Of a stretch of DNA of 64,000 nucleotides, positions 39,101 through 50,570 are shown in pieces. Origin of the DNA: Chamaea fasciata. Taxonomy: Eukaryota; Chordata; Aves; Passeriformes; Sylviidae. Under the pieces are notes generated by a model. It was given only the letters and a program-made list of their open reading frames with translations. It was not told the origin of the DNA and did not search any database. Position numbers and translations under genes: made by a program. The stretch lies in NCBI GenBank assembly GCA_029207755.1, contig JARCOQ010000593.1:1-64000 (forward strand). The letters run 5' to 3'. How positions within the stretch are numbered: position 1 is the stretch's first letter; each line of letters opens with the position of its first letter.

Positions 39101-42100
39101 CATTACAGGCATCCATTGAAGGCTATGAAGGCACTCTTTCTTTCTATCATTACTTCACCTTATAATCTCAGCTGATATAAAGCAAAGTGCTATAATTAAA
39201 AATGAATTCATTTATTCTGAACACATTCCTTCCTTCATCTTTGTCTTTAACTTTGCTCTTAAAAGCTTTAACACATTTTTTTCATTTGACATTAAGCTTC
39301 CATTTCTTCCCTCCAGAGTTATGGCACTTCCCCATGTGATGCAGAGGTATGTTCAAGTCAGTGCACGTTCTGAGACTGCAAATCACAGAATGCAATGCTC
39401 TGAGCAATGCTTTCCCTGAGACTTTGCTCTTGCATGTGCACCAGAAAGCTTCCAGGGGCCATTTTTGCCATTGAATACCAAAAAAGGTTACTACTATGAT
39501 AGGGGGGAAAAAAAAGTCAATTATTACCCAACAGACAACATCAAATGCACAACACAGCATCACATCATGGAATGATGATCACAACTTGTGTGGGACAACT
39601 GTCAAAGCAAAGACTTGACCGAAAAATTCAGTACAGTTCGTACTGAATTTCAAACTTCAAGGAATATTTTGTTCTTTAAAAGACACATTAAAAAGGAAAG
39701 AATTCGGTAGCTACAAAGACAAAATTATAGAATTGTCACTGAATAATGACTTTCCTTGGGTATTTTCTTCTAGCTTTTAGATTTTTATCTTTTTTAAGAA
39801 ATAGATTGAAATAAAATTTAAAACCTCCTCAAATACCGCTGAAATCCAGTACCTAAATATTTAGATATACCTGTGCCGTTCCACATAAAAAGTTGTTCAA
39901 ATTCACTTGCTACTATAATTGAGTTACATCATGCTTCATCAAATGTTGCAGTCGCTTCAAAAACTTTTTTATTTCATTTTAGAAGCATTGAAACAGAATC
40001 CCTGTTGGACAAAAATTTGGGGTTCACTTTCATGCAGAGGATCCAATACGAAGATGGAAAAGTAGAAAATTAGCATATTAAATCAACTACTTTGCAGAGT
40101 GATTGCACAATGCACTAGAGGATCAAGTTCCTTTCAACAATTCATTTTCAATTTTGTGACAAATCATGATATACAATTCCTTTTCTATCACGTTTTGATT
40201 TCAATCTACCTACATGCACGGAGAAATATTCTTGCTAGGAGTATGTAGGAACAAGGTTTAGATCTTCATAGCAGTATAGGAATAATTTGATGCCTGCCTT
40301 CACTAGAGGAGAAAATGCCTATGTTTGCGATAGTGATGGCAAACAATGTGCTTTTGTGGAAAATTCTTGCCATCTGGAAAGGTGTTAAATGAACACTTTG
40401 TTAGGTTATTGGTTTGTTTTGCTGATAGCCAGAGCACTTCTTTTCTATCTTTGGCATTTATTGTTCTTTGCAAATTGCTTTCCTCAGCCGCTATAGCAAT
40501 ACAATTTAACACTACTTCAAGCATATCCTCACTTGAGACTGGAAAACACTGACAAAGAAATGCATCAATTAATCATCACAAATTTACTCAAAGTCATTAG
40601 GATGGAACTTACTCTCCTATATCAGGGTTCAGTTGTCTGCTAGGAATACAGCAAGTAAAATTTAGCACAAACAACTTTAAATGTTTATCTTTTGCTCAAT
40701 AACCATCTTCAGGCCAGATGACACACTGTAAACATGCTAAGTCGGCCATTGCATTGACTACAAAAAAGAAGAATTAGATACACTTCTACAGATTTGACCT
40801 GTATTTGCACACACTAGTCAATGTTTTCTACTGAAAAGAAGAAACTCTAGGGGGAAAAGACCTATTAAGGTAAAATTAATAACTTAGATAAAAACCAAGT
40901 TAGGATAGATGGGACACATACCAAAGTTTTTCACATGGGCAGATCTATTACTCAGCACTTCAGACCTGAATGTGAGCTTTGACCCAGCACAGCTTGGAAG
41001 AACACCACGCCAAAATTGAGATCTCAAGCCGAAGAACAACCAGATAGATTTTCGTTCTTTATTTTCTGTACAGAGGGCAGAAAGTATGCTGCTTTACCAT
41101 TTTCCCTCATGGAGAAGCACGGTTATTTAGCTCTTTGCACAGTGATACAACTTCAACAGCCACACCTTACCCAGGCACTTAATTTTAAGGACACCATTTA
41201 TCTAATTGGAACCAAACAAATATCAGCACATTTCAGCTTCAATGGTTACATAAATCCTTTGTTACAAGCTGAGAGTTTCTGCAATGAAGTGGACAAGCAA
41301 GAAAGGAATAATGAATGGAAGTTTACAACTATTCCTCTGCAGATTTAGTCCAACAGAAGTTGCAAGAGCTGGATTTAGTTTTCCACCCCACCCGTCACAT
41401 TTTTCACTCAATTATGCAAGGAATTCTCACGTCTTGAATCTTAGTGTAATAAATCAGATTTGCAGTTTGATTCCAGTAAGTGGTTTCAAATAGAATAAAT
41501 TCTATCACAATTAACAGAATTCATGGAATTCGGTGTGTATTCCATCTAAATTTATCTGTCTGTGCATAGGTATTCTCATCTCAAGGGATTCACAAGAACA
41601 TCAGACTCATGCTTCACATACAATTCTTTGTTTTATTGTTGCACTAAAAACACGTGCCATTTAGAGTTGCAGCTTCTGTACATTCAGGATTTAGAATAGA
41701 TGATGTTCTCCTTCAATGACAAGTAATCTTTTTCTAGTCCTGTTTCCTACTCTAAAGTGAAAAAGCTCTAAAATACAGTTGGACCAATAAAACCCAATGA
41801 TACAATACCTACTGCATGTTTCCAGCTGGAGTAGTATATGCAATTATCAGGAGTAAAAATATCTAGAATTCAACTATGTAATATTCTTATATGTATATCA
41901 GTATATAAATACAAGGTGTCTTACATATCTCTTTAAAATAAGACTAAAATTGTTGCATGTTCTAAAAAAATACTTCCAGACAGCCAAAATTTAAAAAGTT
42001 TTACAATTAAAAATGGGGTTTTATGAAATTATTTTACATCCTTTTTAATTATAGTCTGAAATGGTATAGCATTTACTTTGAGAAGAAGAACAATCTGCAA

Positions 42101-42689
42101 AGTAGCTAAAGTAATTTTTTATCTGTCACTAAATAGAAGATGAACCATTCCAATCTCCCTGGAAAAAAAGCATACCTTCTGGCAAAGTTCTCACTCTGCT
42201 CTATTCCTCTTTGTGCTGTGAAATACATGAGGAAGTAGAACAGGACAAGAAATTAAAAAACAAACCACACTACTTTGTATTTTCAATTTCTTGCTCACTC
42301 TTGTATCTGTATAATCCATACCGTGATTTTATCAAAAACCTAAACTCAAAATACTTGTAACAAAGATGAAGCAAAAAAAAAAAATCATCAACTACTTCCC
42401 TGAAATAAATTCTGAAATAGTTTGGGAGAGATTAATAGTTCTTAAAAAAACCATATTCACTAGCATGACTTTGAGGAGCTAAATAACAGGCCTATAAACA
42501 GTCTGCAATTTTTCAATACAAAATATCGTTATATCTTTCAAAAAAAATCTAATGTGCCAAGTCTTATTAGTATTAGAAACATATTGCTCATAAAATAAGA
42601 ATTGCTCTTTTGATTATGAATTTTTTGGCACCAAGATAATAAACACTGATTAACCAATTCTACCTGAGATATTCGATTTTTTTCCCCTA
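36191..42689. other. AT-rich non-coding DNA; one isolated exon-like segment on the minus strand
   Basis: No recognised gene. On the minus strand, 36840 down to 36644 (197 bp) is open and framed by a good acceptor (pyrimidine tract then CCCAG) and donor (CTAG then GTAAGG). Its hydrophobic 65-residue translation matches no family I know and no partner exon was found. A perfect 11-bp stem hairpin lies at 39624-39650. The rest is AT-rich with ordinary low-complexity tracts. Confidence 0.5.
39624..39650. other. Perfect 11-bp inverted repeat with 5-base loop
   Basis: AAATTCAGTAC (39624-39634) and GTACTGAATTT (39640-39650) are exact reverse complements around the loop AGTTC. No larger transposon-like palindrome was seen around it. 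Confidence 0.8.
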
Positions 42690-43015
42690 AAGCAATTTCT
42701 CGCTTCCCAGGCTAGGAGACCCTCTTGCAATGCTGCAGTAGCTTCTCTGGTTGCGCAGAGCCCAGAAAGCACACGGGGCTGCTGTTCCAAGCAAAGCTAC
42801 AAGAAACAGCCTCAGAGAGCACAGGATCTGCCGAAAAAGCGAATTCTTGCTTCCTGGACGAGGAGATGCAGTTGCCATGCTGCGGTAGCTTCCCTGCTTG
42901 TGGAGAGCCCAAAAACCGCGCGGGGCTCCTGGTCCAAGCAAAGCTACAGAAAGAACCTCCGAGAGCACTGAGATCCACCTAAAGCAGTTTCTTGCTTCCA
43001 GGCTAGGAGACTGTC
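42690..43015. repeat. About 2.2 copies of the ~142-146 bp repeat also found near 36.0 kb
   Basis: The blocks CAATTTCTCGCTTCCCAGGC (42693), CGAATTCTTGCTTCCTGG (42840) and CAGTTTCTTGCTTCCAGGC (42984) mark successive units at about 146 and 144 bp spacing. Each is followed by GCTAGGAGAC or a variant, a CTGC(A/G)GTAGCTTC block and GGGGCT. The third copy is cut off after about 30 bp, where the sequence passes into TGTCTTGGTTTTGATAGACAG, similar to the element end at 48901. Confidence 0.87.
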
Positions 43016-45329
43016 TTGGTTTTGATAGACAGGTATTTGCCAGGGAAGATTGGAGTCTCTCTTAGAATGTGGAGATTCAATCCAACGTGGAATATGATGA
43101 AATACATTACAAAGACAAGAACCTTACACACGTTTATAGCAGCACATCAGCTACAGAGCACTACAAACATTTTGAAGGAAAGGAACTAAGGTCTCCCAGT
43201 GGCAGCAAGCACCATTTGTTTCCTTTACAACAGAAGGTGCTTCTAAACCAGGACTACAACAAAAACCCCACACATTCAAGGACCTTCCCGAGCTCTGTTC
43301 ATTTGCCCAAGCAAGCATGAGTTAGAATCGTGCAACTCCCTAATGCCCTATTATCAAGGGTCAGCAAGGGAGAAGAACCCAGTTCAGGCTCCCCCAGCCC
43401 ATCTCCAGGTTTCTCTATAAGCCCTCCAAGGGGCTACCTGCTCCCACTGCAGAACAGAACCAGCACCCAGCCAGCAGCTCCTCAGTCCTGGCAGGTCAGC
43501 GGCACTTCCAGGAGCACACCAGGCTGGCAGCAAACTGCCCAAAGGGCACTCAGCCCTAGACCCTTCAAACCCTCCAAAGTAGCTTGGCCAGGGGGCAGGG
43601 TCAGCACCAAAGACACAGACACCAACCTCAGGAGCTCAGGGTCTTTGGAGACAGCTCAGAGCAGCCAAGAACCTCCCAAGGAGAAGCTCAGCAATGCTCC
43701 CCAGCACTGCTACCCAAGGTGACCTACAGGGACTGAGATCCAGCACCAGGGACCCTGAGCCTTACCCCCAGCAGCTGGGAATCCCCTGTCACAACCCAGC
43801 CCTGGAGAGCCCCCACAGAACTGGCAATTCCCGCGGGTGCGTCCGCCCGCAGGCCAAGAGGCTCCGGCTGTGCCGGGACAGGGCCCAGGTCGGGCAAATG
43901 CTGCAATAAACAGGCGCACACAACTCCCACGGTGGGAACAGCTGGGCTCAGCCTCCTCCTGCGTCGCCCCAAAGCCTGGCCAGGGCTTCAGGAGCAATGC
44001 AGGAGCTGCCTTTGGCCCCGCTCCTCCCAACAAGGCCACAGGACTCATCTCAGGGCCCTGTCCGGCCTCTGAACACAGAAAGGTCAAGCCATGTTTCACT
44101 AATGAGCACGGACCTAGCCCAGAACACTAACGATCCTGGCTACCGCACTACCGACAGGATACAAACACAACATCTGAGTTGAAGGCTCACCCAGAGGTCA
44201 GCTTTGCCTCAAGACTCTGCTTCAGGCCTCAGGCCTTCAGGAAGTCCCAAGCTGCTTGAACCTCTGCGCAAAGCCTGCTCCCATCTCCTGTGGAACCTCA
44301 CAGATCAGGCAGCACTTCCTCGGCCCACTCCTGAGGCTATTTAGCCTGCCAGCAAAGAGCAGGGGCTGACCTGGGAATGACAGAAGGCAGGGAGGGGAAA
44401 GGACCCTTTTGCTTCCATCCAGAAAGCCAAAGGCCGTCAAAAAACCCTCTGGTGAACACCTGAGCAGCACCAGGAGATGAAAGGCCTGGCACTCCTGACT
44501 CCCAGAGCTCCCAGGCCTGCCTTGCCCCTTACCTTCAGCCCCCGTCTTGGACAGCAAGGCAATCCCAGGGACAGAAATCCAGGCTCCTGCTGCTCCTGGA
44601 CGGAGGCACCCAACAGCTCTGTGCTGGCTCAACATGGCAGCAAAATCAGGATGCTGCTCTTCCTTGGGCAAAACTCCAGCCACTAAAAAGCTGGAACGCA
44701 GGATAACCCTGCCTCTCCACCGGGGCACTTGGATCCAGCCCTACTGACACATGGACATTTGAGACAGGAATCCATAACCCTCCGTGAAATCACAGCACAG
44801 CCTCCAGGTGTTTTCCTGTTCGTGTCCTCACTTACCTGGCATAGGCTTCTTCCAAGGCTTTGCAGACACTTTGCCTCTAGCCAAAAAGATTAACATCGCC
44901 TTCTTTCCAGCTTTCAAGAAGTCACAGCAAGTCATCCTGGTCCAATGTTCCACATCAGATTCTCCCATAAGAAGATAGATATTTTTCCATTCAGATCCTT
45001 TCTCAAGCTATCAAGAAAACCAGGACCCCACATGCACTCCCAGAAATTCTCTCAGCACCATTTGCTGCTTCTCTCTCTGCCAGGGCACCAACAAGTCCTG
45101 GGTTGCTTCTTGTTCCATGCTGGCCAGTGACCTTGAGCGATAAAAGAAGGCACCAGTATTGCTGCTAATTTTACAGCCACAGGCTTTCAGCTTCGCACAG
45201 GTTAAAAGCAGAAGCAGACACTCCTCCCCCTGCTGGAGCTGATGGGTCCATTCCCCGCTCTGCTCTCACAAACCCTTCAGTCCCGCTGCCAAACCCAGCA
45301 CTGCTGCAGATCTGCAACACAACAGCACT
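43016..45329. other. Non-coding, increasingly A+C-rich plus strand; LTR-end-like segment at its left edge
   Basis: 43012-43055 resembles 48901-48940 (TGTCTTGGTTT, then AGACAGGTAT, then TGC.AGG), suggesting related old LTR ends. 43300-44730 is GC-rich, with open frames of 129 and 163 codons on the minus strand (43710-44099, 44237-44728). These have no recognisable domain and biased composition, so I do not call them genes. The segment may be transcribed leftward from the CpG island at 47.2 kb. Confidence 0.45.
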
Positions 45330-45830
45330 TTATCCACGGGGGGCTGCCCCAAACACACATTTCCCATCACGGGTCCAGAGCAGCCCCAGCGCTTATTTTA
45401 CATCTCCCCAAGCACGGCCAAGGTCCCCCCCAGGTGCACAGGAACATCAAATCCTCACGGTGTACCAAGAGCACCAACAGGTTCAACCCATTCAGGCAAC
45501 AACTGCTCCAGTTCACTGCCGGGCACTGGCACTGCTCGGTGTGGGAGGATCCACTGAGCTCCTGGGTATACTGAAGGACAAAACATTTCCCATCATGTAT
45601 CCAGACCAGTTTATTCACGGGGCTGCTCCAAACACACATTTCCCATCAAGTAACCGGAGTAATCCAAGTGCTGATTCTACCTCTCCCCAAGCGCGCCTAA
45701 AACCCCATGCACACAGGAACACCACATTCCCACAGGGTGGCAAAAGAAACTGGAATAGACTTCATCCATTATTCCTCAGACAATTAATCCAATTAACCAC
45801 CGTGCACTTGCAGTGCTTGGTTTGAAGGGT
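45330..45830. repeat. Degenerate direct duplication, unit about 281 bp
   Basis: The block at 45330 (TTATCCACGG, then CTGCCCCAAACACACATTTC, CCATCACGGGTCCAGAG, CTCCCCAAGC) recurs at 45611 (TTATTCACGG, then CTGCTCCAAACACACATTTC, CTCCCCAAGCGC). Both copies end in a GCACTGG/GCAGTGC..TTGGT-like block. The copies have diverged, so the duplication is not recent. Confidence 0.75.
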
Positions 45831-47149
45831 CAATACACCTTCTGTACATGCTGAGCTACAGAGCATAAACACAAAAATGAATCTTGCTCTGTAAATAAAA
45901 CCAAACAGAAAGAATAACCATAAGAAAATTCCATAGACAAGGAAACTCTTGCATGCCTTTAAGCATATCTCCTGAGAACTCAAATAGCCATTTACAACAG
46001 GAAGTATTCCCAAGCCAGACAAAAGCCCCGAACACTGGACCTAGTACACAAAGTTTCCAGTACAAAACCTTCATGCTTCATGACAAAGCTAAGACAAGGA
46101 AAAAAGCTCCTCCAGACAAAACAAGTTAAACACTCTCTACCCCCACGATAAAAGTCCCCAAAACATACCCCCAAACCAAAAGCAAACAAAGCAACCCAAA
46201 CAAACCCCAGCTGCCCTGAGTGCCATTTATCATTCAGCCCCTTCCCAGACTGGGGACACCTAAGGGAGGTCTCACACACCTTTTCCAACTCTTCTGCCCC
46301 TGCTTCCCTGCCCCTCAGGCACCACTGCCCTGCCCAGGGCTGAGGCAACCTAAATATTATGGAACAAAAAACTTAAACTAGCAGAAATAACTCACACTAC
46401 TCAAAAGCTGTCTCTGCTTCCAATAAGTAGCCCTTTGAAACATGATAGCACTTTCCACAGAAATTCTATAATTGAAGTCACTCCATAAACCAGCCAAGAA
46501 AGCAAACCTCACAAGGTTGTTTCTTCCTACCATGTTCTTCCTAGTGAAAGGCTAATTAAAACCTTCACTACCAGACACCAGCCAGGCCCACATGTCACGG
46601 GAGATTAAAGGGGGGAAAAAAAGACAGGAAAACTTTGGTACCTTCCCTAAACAACACACCCCAAGAGTACACGTCCTCCCCCCCCCCCCCCCCCCCAACA
46701 CCTGCAAACACATCAAGGCTTAGCATAGCTTTGATTTATAGGAGAACTTACCAAGAAAATTCTATAGCACAGCACAAAACTCCCCACATTCCCTCTACCT
46801 CAACCATAGGAAAGCTCAAGCAAGAGAAAACACTGAGACAGAATGCACAAAAAAATCCCTGATTTAGCACCAAAAAAGGCCAAAAACAAGCTAAATTAAA
46901 ACAACGTCTGCCTCCTAACCACACATAACAGAATATCTTGGAATTCAGAGAGAAACTCTGACAAACACACAGAACAACAGCCCCTCAGCCCTACCTACCA
47001 TCACCCACTACATAATAAACACAATCCCACACAGCACAGCTTATACAGAAACAAATGAACAAATTCTCACCGCACTAAAACAGCCTGGAGAAACTCCATA
47101 CCCACACAGACAGACCTCAGCATTCCAGACCGAACCACAGATCCCCACA
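45831..47149. other. A+C-rich non-coding segment with a 19-base poly(C) tract
   Basis: The plus strand is strikingly depleted of T and G (for example 46141-46200 and 46860-47060). A pure C run occupies 46678-46696, so the minus strand carries 19 consecutive G and could form a G-quadruplex. No coding exon was recognised. The skew suggests that the minus strand is the sense strand of a germ-line transcript. Confidence 0.55.
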
Positions 47150-47720
47150 GCCCCTTCCGGGGCCCTTTTGACCCCCACCCGGCTCGCGATTCGTGGGCTC
47201 TCTGAGGCATCGGAAGCGCTGATTGGACAGCGGGCCCTGGGAACCCACCCGGCCCCGGCCCTGCCCAGCCTGCGCTGAGGGCCCGGGGGCTCCGCCCCGC
47301 CCTCAGAACCGGCACCAGCCCCCCGGCCCCGATCCCCCGATAACCCTTGGCACCGGCCTGGGCTCTACCCCCATACCGGCCCCGGCCTCAATCGCCCCCG
47401 GTCCTACTCCCTCGTCCCTGCCCCGGCCCCGCCTTGGCCCCGCCCTGTGCTCTGCCCCAGACTCTGCCCCGGCCCCGCTCTGAGGGCCCGTGGCTCCGCC
47501 CTCTCCCTCGATCCTCCCTGGCCCCCCCACCCCGGCCCCGGCCCCGGCCCTGCTCTGAGGGCCCGGGGTTCTGCCAGATCCCCCGGCCCTGATCCCCCCC
47601 GGCCCCGTTCACCCCCGGCCCCAGCCCCGCTCCCCCGCTGCAAGCCCAGGCTCCACCCCGGCTCTGACACCAGCCCAGCCCCCGCCCGCCCCATCCCCCC
47701 CGTGGCAGGTTTGCGTTCGG
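47150..47720. promoter_or_regulatory. CpG island, candidate bidirectional promoter
   Basis: The sequence turns sharply GC- and CpG-rich, with CCGG and CCCCG blocks throughout. It contains an inverted CCAAT box (GATTGGACAG near 47220). The block CTGAGGGCCCG(G/T)GG occurs three times (near 47275, 47480 and 47555). Strand composition changes across it: A+C-rich plus strand to the left, G+T-rich plus strand to the right. CpG islands of this size usually mark promoters, and the flip suggests transcription leaving in both directions. No adjacent coding exon could be assigned to a known gene on either side. Confidence 0.6.
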
Positions 47721-48900
47721 TTTGTGTCTGAGAAGTAGGATCTCTGCCAGAATGGTGCTGTTGGGAAGAAAGTAAATCTGCCCCAGGGATCTGCGATAAG
47801 CGATAAAGTTGCAAGGAAGGGGAGTATTTATAAATGGTCTCCGTAGTTCCTCGTAATTCTGGGTGTTTGGATTTAGCCTGGGATTGTCAGCTAAGTCATG
47901 AAAAAGCCAACCAGGCTTCTGAACTCTCAATGAATGTTTGAAACACTTCCACAGAAAGACAAGTTAACAATGATTCCAAGGCAAAATTCTAAATGGAGGG
48001 TAATGACTTCTGGGGGATTTCCTAAGGAATTGTGGATCTCAGGCATATGGACTTTTGGAGGTGGAATCCCAGTTTCAGCCTTGGGCACCTGCAGAAGAGG
48101 GACCCTTACCCATAGCAAGGAAAGCCCGCTGCCCCAGCGTGTCAGGTGCAGACATTGAACTCTCTGGGGAATAAGCAGCAAGTCCGCTCTGCCCCTGCCC
48201 TCACACTCGGAGTGGCAGCAGCCGCAAGGTGAGAGCTGTCACAGAATGATTGAGGGGACAGACTAGCCCCAGGTATGAGCTGTAAACGGTGAGGGGAGAA
48301 CAGAGCAGCCACAGGTGTGACCTGTCAGGATAATGAGGGAGCAGACCAGCTGCAGGTGTGAGATGTTACAATGATGATGGGGCGGTTCCTGCCAGGGGCG
48401 GTTTAACAGAGGAGCCTCGGTTCACTTTTCCATTGAGCTGTAGAGGTTGAGGAACTCATGTTGAGTTTCTATGTGGGGTTGCTGCAGTGGTGGGAAAGCC
48501 TCTTATAGTGCCTGCAGGAGTACATGGATGTGGAGTGTTTCTTTGTGGCAGACAGCAGCAGCAGGTAAGCCAGTGTGGAGTTGTAGGGGGGATTTTTCTC
48601 TTTTTCAGCTTTGTTTTGCTAATCTCTTTTAAGTGCTCCCAGAAGAAAAAGGGCTTACGAAGGCAAAAAGAGTTCAAAATGAATAATGAAACTCCTCTTC
48701 TGTTTTTGTTTGTGTTTAAAGTAAGAGGGATTTCTCTCCACCTGGGATTTTATAAATAGGGGTACTTATACGTGTTTTTTTTCACTGTTGCTTTCTTTGA
48801 TGATATATAGTCTTTTGTTTGATTTTTTTGGCATTATTTATTACATGTAATTTGGTTTTTGAGTGAAGATAACTTTATGGGTGGGTTTGTATTTGACATA
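47721..48900. other. Segment right of the CpG island; contains a ~43-bp minisatellite
   Basis: At 48228-48378 three to four degenerate units of about 41-46 bp follow each other, each with GAG(A/-)(G/C)CTGT near the start, a GAGGGG block, CAGA(C/G)..AGC and CCCAGGTAT or GCAGGTGT at the end. The rest is unique, with no recognised exon. GT dinucleotides are frequent and a GTGAGAG donor-like site follows GCCGCAAG near 48226, but no exon could be validated. Confidence 0.5.
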
Positions 48901-49610
48901 TGTCTTGGTTTAGGAAGACAGGTATCTGCTAGGTAAAATTACAATCAGAGGCTCTTTGGCAAAGATTTGGGAAATAGGAATAGCAGTTCTTTACTAGTAT
49001 GTAATACAAAGCAAACAAACACAAAAAAAAACTCCCCCCCACCACCAAACAACTACAGCATTAATGACAAACGACAACAGTACCAAGAACCTTGAGGGCT
49101 TTGTTTCACAAAACCCAGGGCAGTTTGGTTTCGGTGTCCCTGCAGGATCCTCAGAGCACCAAGCTGGAACTGTGGAAAAGTCCCAGCAGGTAGCTGGGAT
49201 GGCAGGGTGTCCCGGCAGGCAGGGGCAGGATGTCCCGGCAGGGCAGGGGGTGCAGGGTCACGCTGCAGCAAGAGGAGCAGCGCCGAAGAAAGCCGAAGGA
49301 GAGGCAGGGCCTGGACCAGCTCCCCGCGGGTGGCTGGGAAAACTCCGGATTCAGGCCGAACCGGTGATAGTAGATTTCCCAGGACTGGATCCCTTTGGCC
49401 ACAGTGAAACTCCTCCAGCCAGCAACAGCCGTTCTCCCCTCCGCGTGCTTTTCGGCAGCTGAGCTCCTCCAGGAGCGGCAGACACGCGTCTCCCCGAATG
49501 CCGGAAGCAGAAAAGCACGCCGCTGCCTCAAGCTTTGTCTTTTACCTGCGTTATCTCCCCCTTCCACCTTTTGTCCACCTCTTTGTTTCAGTTAAGTACT
49601 CTCAAGTATC
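48901..49610 (-). mobile_element. Probable degenerate LTR or LTR-bearing fragment, minus orientation
   Basis: The segment starts TGTCTTGGTTTAGGAAGACAG, the mirror of an LTR 3' end (...CCAAGACA on the minus strand). It contains blocks I associate with reverse-oriented songbird ERVL LTRs (a CAAAGATTTGGG block, an AGCAGTTCTTTA block, then A-rich DNA). The other boundary is not clear (perhaps near 49610) and no target-site duplication was found. The GC-rich interior (49130-49520) encodes open frames of 130-odd codons without recognisable domains. Confidence 0.4.
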
Positions 49611-50570
49611 CAACACTTGATCTCCTTGGTAACTTGTGGGGAAAAAATTCTTTAGAGAAAGAAGGAACAAACCTAACCCCCAACAACATACAATTAAGTA
49701 GCTTTTTTGATAAGCTTCTGATATGTGCTATTGGGGTTTTGATCATTGTGTGCAGGGATTCAGATTGGGTAGGGCCACCCTGGCTGGTTGAAGTTTAGGT
49801 GTATTGTTAGAGGCAGCTTTTTTTTTTTTTCCAAATTTTTTTCTGTTTAATGGTTTTAAAGCGGCCTTTAATAACTTATTGTGTAGCTTTATTTTGCTTG
49901 GCAATAGTGTATGATGAGGAATGTGATCTATTTACTTTACATTAGGCTTCTTAGTTTACATGTGGGTTAGGTTGTTTTTGAACTGAGTTGTGTTGTTGGA
50001 GGTTTTTATTTTGGTGGGGTATTATGATTTCCAAGGATTTGTTTCCTGAGGTTTACAGTGGTGTAATTGGTTGTAGTGTGAGGTATGGGGGCGGTTTTAT
50101 TTATTTAGGGGTGGCTTTTATCATGGTGTGTAGTGTTTTTTTGGTGGGTTTGAGGTAAGGGGCAGTAGTTCATTTCTTGGAGTACAATAATATTTAAAAT
50201 CAGATTATTGTTTTTTTGTGTTATAGGGATTTGTGTATTTAGCTTGTTTGGCTATAGTATGTGTTCTATAGTTATGGATAATTTGGGAGATACTGTTTAT
50301 AGTTGAATGGATCTTTTAGTTTTAGGGTGGGGGGGTCCTGGGTATTTACTTTGGAGGTTTTTTCAGGAGACTAGACATAGGAGTTATTTTTATTGTATTT
50401 GGTAGCTGGATTAGGAGAAATAATAGTTGGCTTTTGTTTGGTGGATTTTTGTTTGTTTTTTCTTTTCTAAAACTCCTGTATTTGTGTGGTCAGGGTAGTG
50501 GTGTTTCTGGTGTAAATCTAAGCATCCATTACTGTTTGTGTGAATTAGGTGGTCCACAGGTAGTATACTG
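49611..50570. other. Strongly G+T-rich plus strand, no gene recognised
   Basis: From about 49800 to 50520 C and A are scarce on the plus strand and GT, TTTG and GGTG words dominate. No splice-framed exon or open frame of note was seen. This composition is expected of the sense strand of a long intron or non-coding transcript running rightward. Confidence 0.5.

Noticed and set aside
43710..44728. Minus-strand open frames of 129 and 163 codons as genes
   Set aside because: They are GC-rich and low-complexity in composition, without a recognised domain, supported start or exon partners.
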